Positions 1-10,262 of a DNA stretch of 64,000 bases are shown in pieces. A program made the position numbers and the translations under genes. The notes below the pieces were generated by a model that saw only the letters and a list, made by a program, of their open reading frames with translations, was not told the origin of the DNA and did not search any database. The stretch is taken from positions 63,630,199-63,694,198 of the forward strand of contig JAVIAB010000073.1 in the NCBI GenBank assembly GCA_032433765.1, in the 5' to 3' direction. Source of the DNA: Megaustenia siamemsis. Its lineage: Eukaryota > Mollusca > Gastropoda > Stylommatophora > Ariophantidae. How positions within the stretch are numbered: the stretch's first letter is position 1; every line of letters starts with the position of its first letter.

Positions 1-189
1 TTTTTCAACATTTTCAGTCATGCTTTAATATCAAATACATTTTATTATGAGAGCTGGGAGTACAAGACTAAACAAAATTAATGAATGATATATATATAAC
101 AGTGGACCCAAAGACCTACTAAAATCTATCTTTGTAGCCATCCTAAATATATCAGGGGCCACTGATTGTGAAGACCATCGCTCTATTAG

Positions 190-1425
190 TCTCAGAGCCA
201 AATGACCAAAATATTACTAAGAATCATCATGATACATGTAAGGAACAAAATAAAATCAGAAATAAGTGAGGAACAATGTGGATTTATGGAAGAAAAGGGC
301 ACGAATAATGCAATATATATCCTGAGAACATTGATAGAAAGAGCTATAGAGGTAAAGAAAGATCTACATATGTGCTTAATATACCTCACTAAAGCATTTG
401 ACAAAGTAAGCATGTGGAAACAATCAATATACTGGGGAAATTAAAAATTGATCTGAGAATCATAAAAAACCTGTCTTGGCAACAAACAGCTGCCATAAAA
501 ATTAGCAACCAAACAGAACAGTTCCAATGTATATAAAAGGGTCAGACAAGGCTGTGTTCTGTCGCCAGATTTGTTATCACTTTTCAGTGAAAATATTATG
601 AGATCAATAATAGACCAAAAAATGAATTGAATTGAACGGTCACAACATAAACAATTAACAATATGCGGATAGCACAGTCTTAGTAGCAGAGACAAAGAAT
701 GAACTACAAGAATGATAGACATAATAGTAAAAGAAAGTAACAAGAAAGGTCTCAGTCTGAATAGTAAGAAAACAGAAGCAATGGTCATATTGAAGAAAAA
801 ATCATCACCATCTTGCAGCATACAAATACATGGAACAAATCTAAAAACAAGTGCAAATGCTTGGGTGCAAAAATAACAAGATGTACCACAGAAATAAAAA
901 GCAGAATAACTCAGGTCAAAATAGCATTTCAGAAATTAAAAACTTCTAGTAAAACAAGTCTGTGTCAATAGAAGTAAGAAAGAGAGTTCATCTGTACTTT
1001 TTTTTAGAGCCAGTTCTGACCTATGGAAGCAAAGCTTGGATACTAGACAAACAAATGAAAAGATGATTAGAGGCCACATAGATAGGATTTCTCAGAAGAA
1101 TGTTGAAAGTTCCCTGGACAGCTAAAATGACCCATGAGGACATTCTCAAAGAGGCCAACACAAAAGGCAGCTCCTAAAACACATCAGAAAGAAGCAATCA
1201 ACATTTTTCGGGCATATAATAAGAAGAGAAAAGTTGGAGTACTAAGTTACAACTGGCAAATTACAGGGAAAGAGAGATCGCAGGTGACAAAGAGAAAAGA
1301 TACTTAGATAGCTTGGTGTCATGGCATGGAAAACTGTCAACAATAGAATTGATCTGATGTATGATAGTAGATGTGGAAGGATGTGATCACCTATGCCAAC
1401 CAGTATGGCACATGATGATGATATA
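190..1425 (+). mobile_element. LINE family 5, rightward fragment (RT to 3' end)
   Basis: Broken reverse transcriptase coding: EEQCGFMEEKGTNNAIYILR and YLTKAFDKV at 260-410 match RT palm blocks 3-4, and GCVLSPD-like and AYADSTVL-like remnants follow near 555 and 665. The C-terminal thumb region, WTAKMTHEDILKEA, appears near 1115. The element ends with ATGCCAACCAGTATGGCACATGATGATGAT, here a landmark for the (TGATGA)n tail. Many stops and small indels make it inactive. It is tail-to-tail with the copy at 1484-2300. Confidence 0.75.
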
Positions 1426-1483
1426 GTAGATTCTGAATTGAGGACAAGGTTATAAAAATCATAAATTTGTTTGTGAAGATTAT

Positions 1484-2300
1484 CATCATCATCATGTGCC
1501 ATTCCGGTTGGCTTAGGCGATCATGTCCTTCCAGAATCTTCTAACTACAGTGCATCGTATCAGTTCTGTTGTTGACTGTTTTCAATGCCATGATACCAAG
1601 CTATCTAGTATTTTCTTTCTTTGGCGTCCGTGATCTCTCTTTCCTTTTAATTTGCCAGTTGTAACCAGTATTCCAACTTTCCTCTTCTGATGATGTGCAC
1701 GAAAAATGTTGATTGTTTCTTTCTGATGTTTTTTAGGAGTTCCCTTTTTGTGTTGGCCTCTTTGAGAATTTCTTCATTGGTCTTTTTAGCTGTCCAGGGA
1801 ACTTTCAACATTCTTCTAAGAAATCCCATGTCTGTGGCCTCTAATCCTTTTCATTTGTTTGTCTACTGTCCATGATTCGCTTCCATAGGTCAGAATTGGT
1901 TCTATATTGCACAGATGAACTCTCTTTCTCACTTCTATTGACAAAGATTTGTTGTATAAGATATTTTTCATTTTCTGAAATGCTATTTTGGCCTGAGCTA
2001 TTCTGCTTTTTATTTCTGTGGTGCATCTTCCATCTAATGTTATAATTGTACCCTAGTATTTGATGCATTACACTTGTTTCATATTTGTCCTCTTTATTTT
2101 TGTGCTGCATGATGGTGATGATTGTTTCTTTGATATGACCATTACTTCTATTTTCTTACTATCCAGACTAAGACCCTTTTTGTTGCTTTCTTTTACCACT
2201 ATGTCTATTATTTCTTGTAGTTCATTCTCTGTCTCTGCTATTAAGACTGTATCATCCGCATATCGCAAATTGTGAAGATCAACAGACTCTAAAACCATGC
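1484..2300 (-). mobile_element. LINE family 5, leftward fragment
   Basis: Begins on the reverse strand after (CATCAT)n at about 1484-1495 and GTGCCATTCCGGTTGGC. Reverse-strand frames include MGFLRRMLKVPWTAKKTNEE (1647-1829) and LHNLRYADDTVLIAETENEL (2068-2298), which holds the YADD catalytic motif of reverse transcriptase. It is 5'-truncated just beyond the RT core. It faces the rightward copy of the same family tail to tail, with about 60 bp between. Confidence 0.8.
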
Positions 2301-2510
2301 TTAAAGGGTGTGATTCATTAGTGAAGGCATGAAATTAACATTTCTCATCATTTTTTGTTTGTTTTCCGAAGTAATTGTTTTGACACTTTATGCGCGTTGA
2401 GCATGCAAATAAGGTAATGGTGGTAAAGTAAGTTATTTTTAAAGATCAACAGGCTCTAAAACCATGCATAAAGGTTTTGATTCATTAGTGATGGCATGAA
2501 ATAAAAAAAT
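2276..2510 (+). repeat. Direct duplication of a ~70-bp block (2276-2345 and 2443-2510)
   Basis: The block AGATCAACAG(A/G)CTCTAAAACCATGC, followed by TTTGATTCATTAGTGA(A/T)GGCATGAAAT, occurs twice about 167 bp apart with a few mismatches. The first copy adjoins the family 5 LINE 5' truncation point, so the duplication may involve that insertion's target. No coding role. Confidence 0.6.
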
Positions 2511-4007
2511 GTTGAAAAAAAATTACATATTTCTAACCAAGGGAAAACAGAAGTGACAGTTTTGATATAGCAACGTTCTTTGAAATTCTGAAGAAAATCG
2601 GATCTAATAGAGAATAAATGCTTCAGGAATGGCAAACTCTTTAGAAGCAACTTTGTGGAGTCAACCCTGGCCCTGCAGAGCTACCTAGAAAAAAAGTAAT
2701 ATTAATAATGAAATAATTTAGTACTATATACAACAATCAATATGTTGAGGATTCACTTTTCCCACCATTGTTCTGCATGTTACCTGTCAATACAAATTCT
2801 CAAGAGCACAAGAGAATATGTAAAATTGCTGTCATTTATCTTGTTTTCAAAGAAAATACTTCTAGCCTAATTTATAAAATGAGTGAATGATATTTAACAT
2901 TTAATTTGTTTAATCAGAAAGTAGCTGAAAAATAGTATAATTTAAAAAAAACATATATACAGCAATAAATAATAATTCTGTGGTCACCAACACAACGACC
3001 AAAGCAAGTAGTGCTTTATGAATATTGTGCCAAAGTGTGAGATTGAAAGAGAATCAGTCTTGCCATGAAACTGAAAGTTTGCTCATACCAAAAGTGTCCA
3101 CTATTTTATTTTACATCAGTGAGACATGGATTTAAACAGTTGACTTGCATGGACACTGAACCATTTCAACTTGACCTGTCTTCATAAGTTACTCAGAATA
3201 AAGTGACAGAATGAAATATCAGTGAAATAAGTTCTAATAAAAATCAGTGCATCTACATGCAGCATTGAAAGGTTCAGATAGCATGTTTTGAAAATGTTAA
3301 GTTTATGCTTGATAACAAATTCCAAAGCCGAGGCTGTGTGACTTGTTCAGCAAGGCCAAGCGATTAGCTGATGGTCCTAAGAAATTCAATCTTTCAAGGC
3401 GTCTGTCAAACCAAGAAAACTGACAAATCGCTAAGACAGTGTAATTATTAGTGTAAAGAAGTTTTAAGTTTGGTGAACTGAACACTATTGATACATTAAT
3501 CGACATTAACATTTAATGTAAATAAAAAATGATAGTCTGAATGAAAGTAACAGAAAACTCCTTATAATGAGCTTCAGAGCAGAAAGCAATCTGATCATCA
3601 GAAGAAAAACCTGGTTGAGCAAGAGTTTTGGCCCTTTTAACAACATTAATTTAGCTAAGAGCTTTTTTGTTTGTGATGTTCAGACATGATTCATCGACGG
3701 AAACTCATGATTCATCGATCGGATATTCATCGACGGAAAAAAACATGAGTACCTCCGAAGTTGGAGTTATCTGCCTGTACGGCGAGGGACTCCGGTGCAC
3801 GCAGCTGCCAGGGAAAAATGGATTAACACGCAAAACTCAGTTCATAGTCTCTAGGGACTTCGTCAGAGTTGAAAGCTGGTGAACGCAACAACAACAGATA
3901 GATATACATTTGAAATTTCCAAGAGCTTAACTGCTAAGCTAGTTTGTTTCCCTTTATAAAGTTTTTATTAGTCTAAAGTGTTGATTAAATCATAAATAGT
4001 AGACAGG
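2511..4007. other. Intronic/upstream sequence with no recognised gene
   Basis: AT-rich sequence without convincing genes. A 71-codon frame at 3667-3882 (MSTSEVGVICLYGEGLRCTQ inside it) is locally richer in G+C and is preceded by two imperfect copies of TTCATCGACGGAA. It could be an upstream exon or a decayed ORF of a transposon. I cannot assign it. Confidence 0.35.
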
Positions 4008-5475
4008 TACTCTGTTGCATGCATCCTCCAGACCTATAGCAACAGCACATGTCTCCTATTGCCTGTAGGGAGAATTATGACTTTTGCTGATGACATTCTG
4101 GCATATCGATTATAACATTGACACAGAAACACTAGTGGCATGAATGGAAGCTGATGAGGTGACCAGAGACAGGTTGATGACATACCTAGGAGTCAAGTTT
4201 GATCGCAACCTGTGTTTTTGAGACCACGTCAACCATGTGATTATAAAAGCCCGCAAAGGATTAGCGCCTTGAAGGTCATGACAGCTGCCAACATCGAGCA
4301 GAGGCTACTTACACTTCTGTTCCAGGGACTAGTCCTCGCACCAATCGAGTATGCCCTGACAGTTCTTACAGTCAGTAAGACCCAAATTGACAGGCTGGAG
4401 AAAATACAAAATGAAGCTATGCGCATTATCTTGGAGTGTACAAGGGACACTCCCTGTGTAGCAATGAGGTATCTTCTTGACTTTCCAACCATGGATGACA
4501 GAATCAAGATCTGGAGGGCATGAGCATACCTGAAGATTAGTGCAGATAAAGAGCATCCATTGCATCATGAGCTCAACACAGGGAAGGGTGTCAGGCTAAA
4601 AAGAGACAAATCATGGGTGGGCCGAGCAGAAGATGTCATTAAACAGGTCTGTGAGCTTACCAATATCAACGCTGATGAGGAGTATACCAGTGTATACCCA
4701 TCAATCAGGGGGACATTCTTGTGTATTGTTACACTCAACAGGAAATATAGGGAACAGGACTTAGTCGTGGTCAATGCGGTGGTCAACGGATATATATCTG
4801 GAATAATACCGATGAGAAAGATGCAGTCATCGATACAGACGGATCTGTAATACGACACCAAAGGAGTGATGGGCATTTACAGCACACTCGGCAGGCAGAA
4901 TAGTCAGGGAAGACAGTGGTGCATACATTATGACCATGAGTAGCATGATGATGGCAGTGACCAGGTTATTCATCTGGTTAGAGTCACATGACTACACCCA
5001 TGGTTGCATACTAAGTGAATTAGTGAGCATGATTAAAAAAGTGGAGGCGGGCTCTTTATGCATGCAATGGGTAGAGTCATTGCAGAAGTAACAAATAACG
5101 TAGGGTCAACTTTGTCTATTTCTCTGGACATGTGGAACTATGGGGAAATGAAAGGGCGCACAGGTTGGCTAGCTGCGCTGTCGTTGAGAACGGCAACCAA
5201 TGGATTGGGCGGACATCATCAATGCCCTCCGAGATGTGGGAAGAGCACAGGACTTCGACAAACACAGATCCACGTCACTTCTTCAGATGATCGAGATGGG
5301 AGTTAAGATGGGCACAGCCAGAAATGAGAAACTTAGTGGGCGTGTAAGAAGACTAATCAACCAACACAAAACTGGAGTCATCAATCGCTGGACACTGCGG
5401 GACTTGCTGAGGAGGGGATCTGAGTATCTATGGATATGTTTGGAGTGCAATGATGATGACCCACAAATAACTCAA
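4008..5475 (+). mobile_element. LINE family 4 (I/Nimbus-like), 5'-inverted fragment
   Basis: From about 4062 the sequence runs rightward through RT remains (ATGACTTTTGCTGATGAC encodes MTFADD), a thumb region IEYALTVLTVSKTQIDRLEK (4330-4400), FPTMDDRIKIWRA, and an RNase H remnant, ending in GATGATGAC near 5460. It parallels the leftward copy at 10392-12640. The first 50 bases (4008-4057) match the same family in the opposite orientation, from a position further 5' in the element, the layout left by twin priming during target-primed reverse transcription. Numerous stops and indels. Confidence 0.75.
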
Positions 5476-5842
5476 TTTTATTTAATGCCAACCAACATCT
5501 TTCTTTGAAGCTTATTAAAGCTATGTACAGAAATAAACACAGCACAATAAAAAGTCTGAAAGAATTTGTACATCAAAAGATTGAAATTGTTACTGATTAA
5601 CACTTTAAAAGGAGTATTCCATAATTTTAAGGGATATTTACAGGTGAGCTTAGATCTGATCTAGAAATGGATGTGGTTTAGATAGCACATCACTAAAAGT
5701 ACATTGCAAACATTTTTTAAATTAAATTATACACTTTGAAATAGTTGATTTCTCATTGTTTTTTTTTAAGCTCTGACATTACTTATATTTAGATTAAATT
5801 TAGAATGTTCAAATTTGAACTAGATAACAAATTTTCTTTCAG
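5476..5842. other. Intron sequence before the first coding exon
   Basis: AT-rich, no gene or repeat recognised. The last 15 bases form a polypyrimidine tract and AG acceptor for the exon at 5843. Confidence 0.5.
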
Positions 5843-5980
5843 ATGCTTTCAAGAACAAAGCCTGCCCTTGGATCAGGTGCTGTATCAGCAGGGAAAGACA
5901 CAAAAAAAAGAAAAAAAGTGCCAACTGTGGAGGAGTTTCTTGAAATGAGAGACTACACTGGTGCAATAACTCTGCTTGAG
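5843..5980 (+). CDS. ift56: IFT56/TTC26 first coding exon (46 codons)
   Basis: This exon encodes the N-terminus of IFT56 (TTC26), a TPR-containing subunit of intraflagellar transport complex B that is needed for cilium assembly. The translation starts MLSRTKPALG, passes through a lysine-rich stretch (KKRKKVP) and ends DYTGAITLLE, the conserved entry into the first TPR helices. The ATG directly follows a pyrimidine-rich acceptor ending AG at 5841-5842. The start codon is therefore at or near the first base of an exon, and a 5'UTR exon must lie upstream. The donor GTAATA begins at 5981, in phase 0. The reading frame continues in the exon at 17525. The family assignment is strong because all four exons in the window match IFT56 in order. 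Whether translation starts here or a few codons upstream cannot be decided from this window. Confidence 0.9.
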
Positions 5981-6114
5981 GTAATATAAAACTTTCCACC
6001 ACCTTAAAACAAAATAGGAAATTCTTAGATTACTCAGTTAAAGAAAAAAAACACATTTCTTTTGAGGAGTGAAATTATTCATCATCTCATATCTATCCTT
6101 CATCTCTGTAGTTT

Positions 6115-6378
6115 AGTGGGAGCTGTGATATCTCAGTGGTTAGTGAACTGGACTATAAAGGACAAGAGGTTGGGCTCGATCCTGATCGACAGCTTCCAGG
6201 TTCACCCAGCCTTAAATGGGTACTGGATTTTTTCTGGTAAAGTAAAGCAGCACGGGCGTAATACTGACCACATTACCCCAAAAATCATGTGCAGAAGGTC
6301 TGTAAAAATTATGGTCACTAACATCACATTTCCTAAATGCCACTTAGCGTGATGGAGCTCTTTACTTTACTTTACTGA
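6115..6378 (+). mobile_element. tRNA-derived SINE
   Basis: The head GTGATATCTCAGTGGTTAGTGA matches a tRNA D-arm/A box, and GGGCTCGATCCTGA about 40 bp later matches a B box, the two internal RNA polymerase III promoter elements. A body with CCAGCCTTAAATGGGTACTGG and CCCCAAAAATCATGTGC follows. The 3' end is a short (TTTAC)n repeat. A closer-to-consensus copy lies at 44336-44560. Confidence 0.85.
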
Positions 6379-6639
6379 TGATTTAATCCCATTTAATAGA
6401 ATTTTACTGAAATTCTGTTAGGTTCTGAAAGCAGCGATATACCTCTTTAGTTCTTACATTCTGGCACCTTCCTTGATTTTCCACTCCTCTGGTAACAGTT
6501 TTTCTTTCTTTATCATGTTAAACAGTTCTGAGAGTGTCTGTGCTTTTTATGTCAGTGTTTGCGTTTATATTTTACATTAGTTTAAATAGTGTGTGAGTTA
6601 CATCTGATACATCTTTCTGTTAATGAGGCTGGAGGCAAG

Positions 6640-6780
6640 GTGCCTGAAAGCAACAAAGCTGGAAGCTGTCAGTGACTCATAGCTGATGGCTTGCGCCAGG
6701 TTCAGTGGGCCAGAACCATCCAGACCTTACTTCATAGTACGTCTAGAAACAGACTAACCAGTCTAGTGGCCAAGTGAATA
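6640..6780 (+). repeat. Fragment of a dispersed repeat also present inverted at 17037-17370
   Basis: GCTGATGGCTTGCGCCAGGTTC and the neighbouring CCAGAACCATCCAGA recur, reverse-complemented, near 17250-17345. The AGTCTAG word near 6755 also matches near 17205. Family unknown, non-coding. The rest of 6781-7225 shows no gene; it has (GA)n-rich purine stretches near 7040-7075. Confidence 0.5.
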
Positions 6781-7225
6781 AGGAGTTAAGAGGGAAAGCA
6801 ATGCAGAACTCAAAAATGCTGTGCTGAAATTGGATTGTAGTAGGGCAAGAGAAAATTATAAGGTTACACTTGACTTAGAATAAGTTCACAGCAAAATAGG
6901 CCAAGGGTATAAGACCAGACAGTGTGGGCGGATAGACAGGTAGACGATATTAGCAAGGAGTGTCCACAGGAAAGTGTGGGAGTAAATAAAAGAAATAAGA
7001 TGTCAACAGGTGGATTGCAAGGAGTGGCCAGTAGATAAAAAGAGAGAGCAACAGAGAGAGAGAGAACACACAGAAGACAGAGCAGAGCGGTTATAAAGGC
7101 TGCTAACTAGTGTAGATAGATGATAGTGTAGTTAGAACAAGACCAATATTAGATCAAAGTTAGTAAAGCAGCTGATGTAGTTAGTCCACAACAAGACTTG
7201 TGTGTAGATATTAGCACGATAGCTA

Positions 7226-9344
7226 TAGCTTGTTTCATAAGTCGTGCCCAACTTTAAAAATCAATATCTTTTAAACCGCTTTTTGTAATTTTTTCAAAAT
7301 TTGCATGTATAGTTATAATGATTAGAACCCAACAGGGAATTAATTTCATTAAAAACAAACATTTGGTTATTATTGCTTATTTGATTTATATAAATTTATA
7401 ACGACCCATTGATGTAGTCAAAACTTAGTGTTTACAGTATTTAAGTTAAAAATAGCGATTATAAATCCATACACACGTTTTTGCACGCTTTCCGCGTGAG
7501 TTATCTGACACAATTAGACACTTGTAGTAAACACGAGACATTGTGTGTTCCATTTCCGTTAATTCAGCGGCGTAACGTGGAACAATAACATTTATCATGA
7601 GTCTTAAAATGAAATTCTGCAGTTTACAAAACATCGCAATAAAAATGTATGACTATTTTTGCAAAGAGGCTAAACGAGGAAGATTATTTCATTCTTTAGA
7701 AAACCCTGAGAATAGGACAAGACACATTTTGGATTTATCTAAACGGTCATTTAATCGCTGGATTCAAGCACGTGACCGTCAATGTTCCAAATATACAAAA
7801 TCACAAGGAAGAGCAAAAATGTTGGATAATTTCGACAGTGAACTTATTAGAAGTGAAATTCGCAAAATGTTGGGTATGAATGAAACTGTTACAATAAGAA
7901 AATTAAAAGTATCGCTGAAAAAGAACAACAGTATTGAAATATCAAAGTCTACATTATGGAGGAATGTGAGAGCTGCAGGCTTTACATTCAGAAAGTATTC
8001 CAATGGACGAAACATCATCTGTGAGAAGCCACATATAGTAGTCATGAGAAGCAAGTACTTACGTGAAGTAAAAGAGGTGCGCAAGCAAGGTTATGATATT
8101 GTGTACTTGGATGAAACATGGATCAATGCTCACCACACTAACCAAAGGGAATGGCAGTCATCAGATGGAAAGATTAAGAGATTAATACCTAGCAGCAAAG
8201 GACAGCGCTTGATAATTGCTCATGCAGGTAGTCGACAACATGGATTAATACAGAATGCAGAGCTCATTTTTCTTTCAAAATCCATAGACAATCGGGATTA
8301 TCACTCTGAGATGAATGGTCACATATTTAGACATTGGATTGAAAATTCTGTTCTCCCAGCACTAGATCGACCATCTTGCCTAATAATGGACAATGCAGCA
8401 TACCACAACATTGTTGCACTTGAAGATAAAGTCCCGACGTCATCCAGTACAAAAGATGCTATTAAGATATGGCTCACAAAGGAACACATACAATTTAATA
8501 ACATGTACTTAAAACCTGAATTACTATCTCTAGTAAAGCAAAAACAGAGCACAAAGATTTTTCAAATAGATAAGATTATCCAAGAGCACGGTCATATAAG
8601 TTTGGGGCTGCCACCTTACCATGCTCATTTAAATCCAATAGAACTAATCTGGGCAAAATTAAAAGGACAAGTGGCAGATGAAAATATCAACATTAAAATA
8701 TGCTAGATGATAAAGCCACTGTCTTGCTAATCTCGCTTTATTAAATATAGACAAAGATTATTGGGCTAAATGTGAATTCGATTCCACGTCTTAAAGGACA
8801 GGAAGAGGAATATTGGAAAAATGATGGTTTTTGTGGAATGTTCAACCCCAAACAGTTATTAGTCTTTTAGACTCGTCTGATTCAGAATGAAAGTATATAG
8901 CCCCCACAATGTTGGCCCCTATATTACCTTAAATTATTTCAACAAACGGTCCTTTTCAGGACCACACAACTATGAAAATTGGACATACAGGTATACCTTG
9001 ATATTATTATCGTCCGTCCTCGAACTGAGCAGACAATAATTCTCCTGGTGTTTTGTTTTATCCAGTTATTTCCCCATTACGGCCACGCCTTTACCTAGTG
9101 AAAATTAATCGTAGACCAGCAACTACGGTAATTTCTTTTCTTTAGGGCTTCACAATTTACAATTTTGACAAACATCAAAGAAATATCGCCGCTTTAAGAA
9201 AACTGCAGCTGCAAGATATTTGTTAAATATACATTTAAAGGGTCTTTTGCATTCTAATAACATTTGGAAAATTTCAAAAGTATTTAACAAACGGTTAGAC
9301 AGTAATAGCGTTTTGAAGTTGGGCATATGTTTTGAAACGAGCTA
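7226..9344 (+). mobile_element. Tc1/IS630-like DNA transposon with both terminal repeats and TA target site
   Basis: The left end reads TAGCTTGTTTCATAAGTCGT, continuing GCCCAACTTTAAAA. The right end is its inverse, with about 30 of 36 positions matching (…GTTGGGCATATGTTTTGAAACGAGCTA). Both ends are bordered by TA (7224-7225 and 9345-9346), the standard Tc1/mariner target duplication. The element is 2119 bp and contains one transposase gene at 7597-8706. The intact ends and single-copy structure suggest a fairly young insertion in the first ift56 intron seen here. Confidence 0.88.
7597..8706 (+). pseudogene. IS630/Tc1-superfamily transposase, long D-E spacing, C-terminus frameshifted
   Basis: A 369-codon open frame from ATG 7597. 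Residues 1-130 look like an N-terminal DNA-binding region (helical, with SKSTLWRNVRAAGFTFRKY). The catalytic triad is visible: VYLDETWINAHH (about residue 172), SCLIMDNAAYHN (about 265) and HLNPIELIWAKLKG (about 349). The gap between the second Asp and the Glu is about 83 residues, far more than the 34 of Tc1, with a helical insertion in between. The frame stops at 8704. Related C-terminal coding continues in other frames (IDKDYWAKC near 8747, then GQEEEYWKNDGF near 8799), so one or two frameshifts have removed the tail. Confidence 0.8.
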
Positions 9345-9466
9345 TAGAAAGTATCATGTATTAACTAGTTCGTGGAGAACTTGTTTCAAGTGGTCATCCG
9401 GACCGCCAGGTAGAATTGTTATTGACTTTAGCAGTGATGTGTCAATCCTATAATTATGAAATCATC

Positions 9467-10150
9467 ATCAAGTACCGGGCCTACTGGCGTAGGTGATCAT
9501 GTCTCTCCACCACTTTCAATCTTGGCAGCTATTTATCATTTCTGTTGTTGACCTTCTGCCAAGCCATTCTCTTAAGCTGTCCGTTATTTTTTCTCTTTGT
9601 TTCCCTCTATCTCTTTGTCCCTCAATTTTTCCAGTTGTTACAATATATTCCAGTTGTTCTCTTCTAACTACATGGCCAAAAAATGATGATTGTTTCTTCC
9701 TAATATTGGAAATTAGCTCTCTTTTTGCTTTGACCTCTCTCAGAACATCTTCATTACTCTTCTTAGCTGTCCATGGTACTCTCAACATTCTTCTGTAAAA
9801 CCACATTTCTACAGACTCCAGTGATTTTCTTGTCTGTTGTCCTATTGTCTATGATTTGCATCCATATGTTAAGACTGGCTCTACATAACATTTAAGAACT
9901 CTTTTTCTTGTTTCTATTGTCAAAAATGGATTGCATAGTATCTTCCTCATTTTTTTAAAAGCTGCTTTTGCCTGAGCCATTCTGCATCTCACCTCATTTG
10001 TACATCTTCCATCTGAGGTTAACAAAGTTCCCAAATATTTAAATTCATTTACCTGTTTTAATATTGTTCCACTTGTCTTTATTTTGCACTGAGGTGATGT
10101 CTTTTTCTTTGTTGTTACCATTACCTCTGTTTTTTTGCTATTAAAGCTGT
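9467..10150 (-). mobile_element. LINE family 5, leftward 3' fragment
   Basis: Starts after ATCATCATC and GTACCGGGCCTACTGGCGTAGG. Reverse frames give MWFYRRMLRVPWTAKKSNED, with SSFFGHVVRREQLEYIVTTG (9516-9806) and FKYLGTLLTSDGRCTNEVRC (9849-10121), the thumb and C-terminal part of the RT protein. 5'-truncated near 10150; a few stops between the two open parts. Confidence 0.8.
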
Positions 10151-10262
10151 CCTTTATTTTTGCTTTCTTTCACTAAATAATTATGAAATAGTATTCACAA
10201 AACCTCAGTGCTGTAAAATTGTACATTAATAAATATTTTTGTGTGTTATTGAACACATCAGG

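Noticed and set aside
3667..3882. 71-codon ORF as an upstream ift56 exon
   Set aside because: It does not resemble IFT56, ends in its own stop, and has no clear splice donor in a useful frame; kept only as an unexplained stretch.
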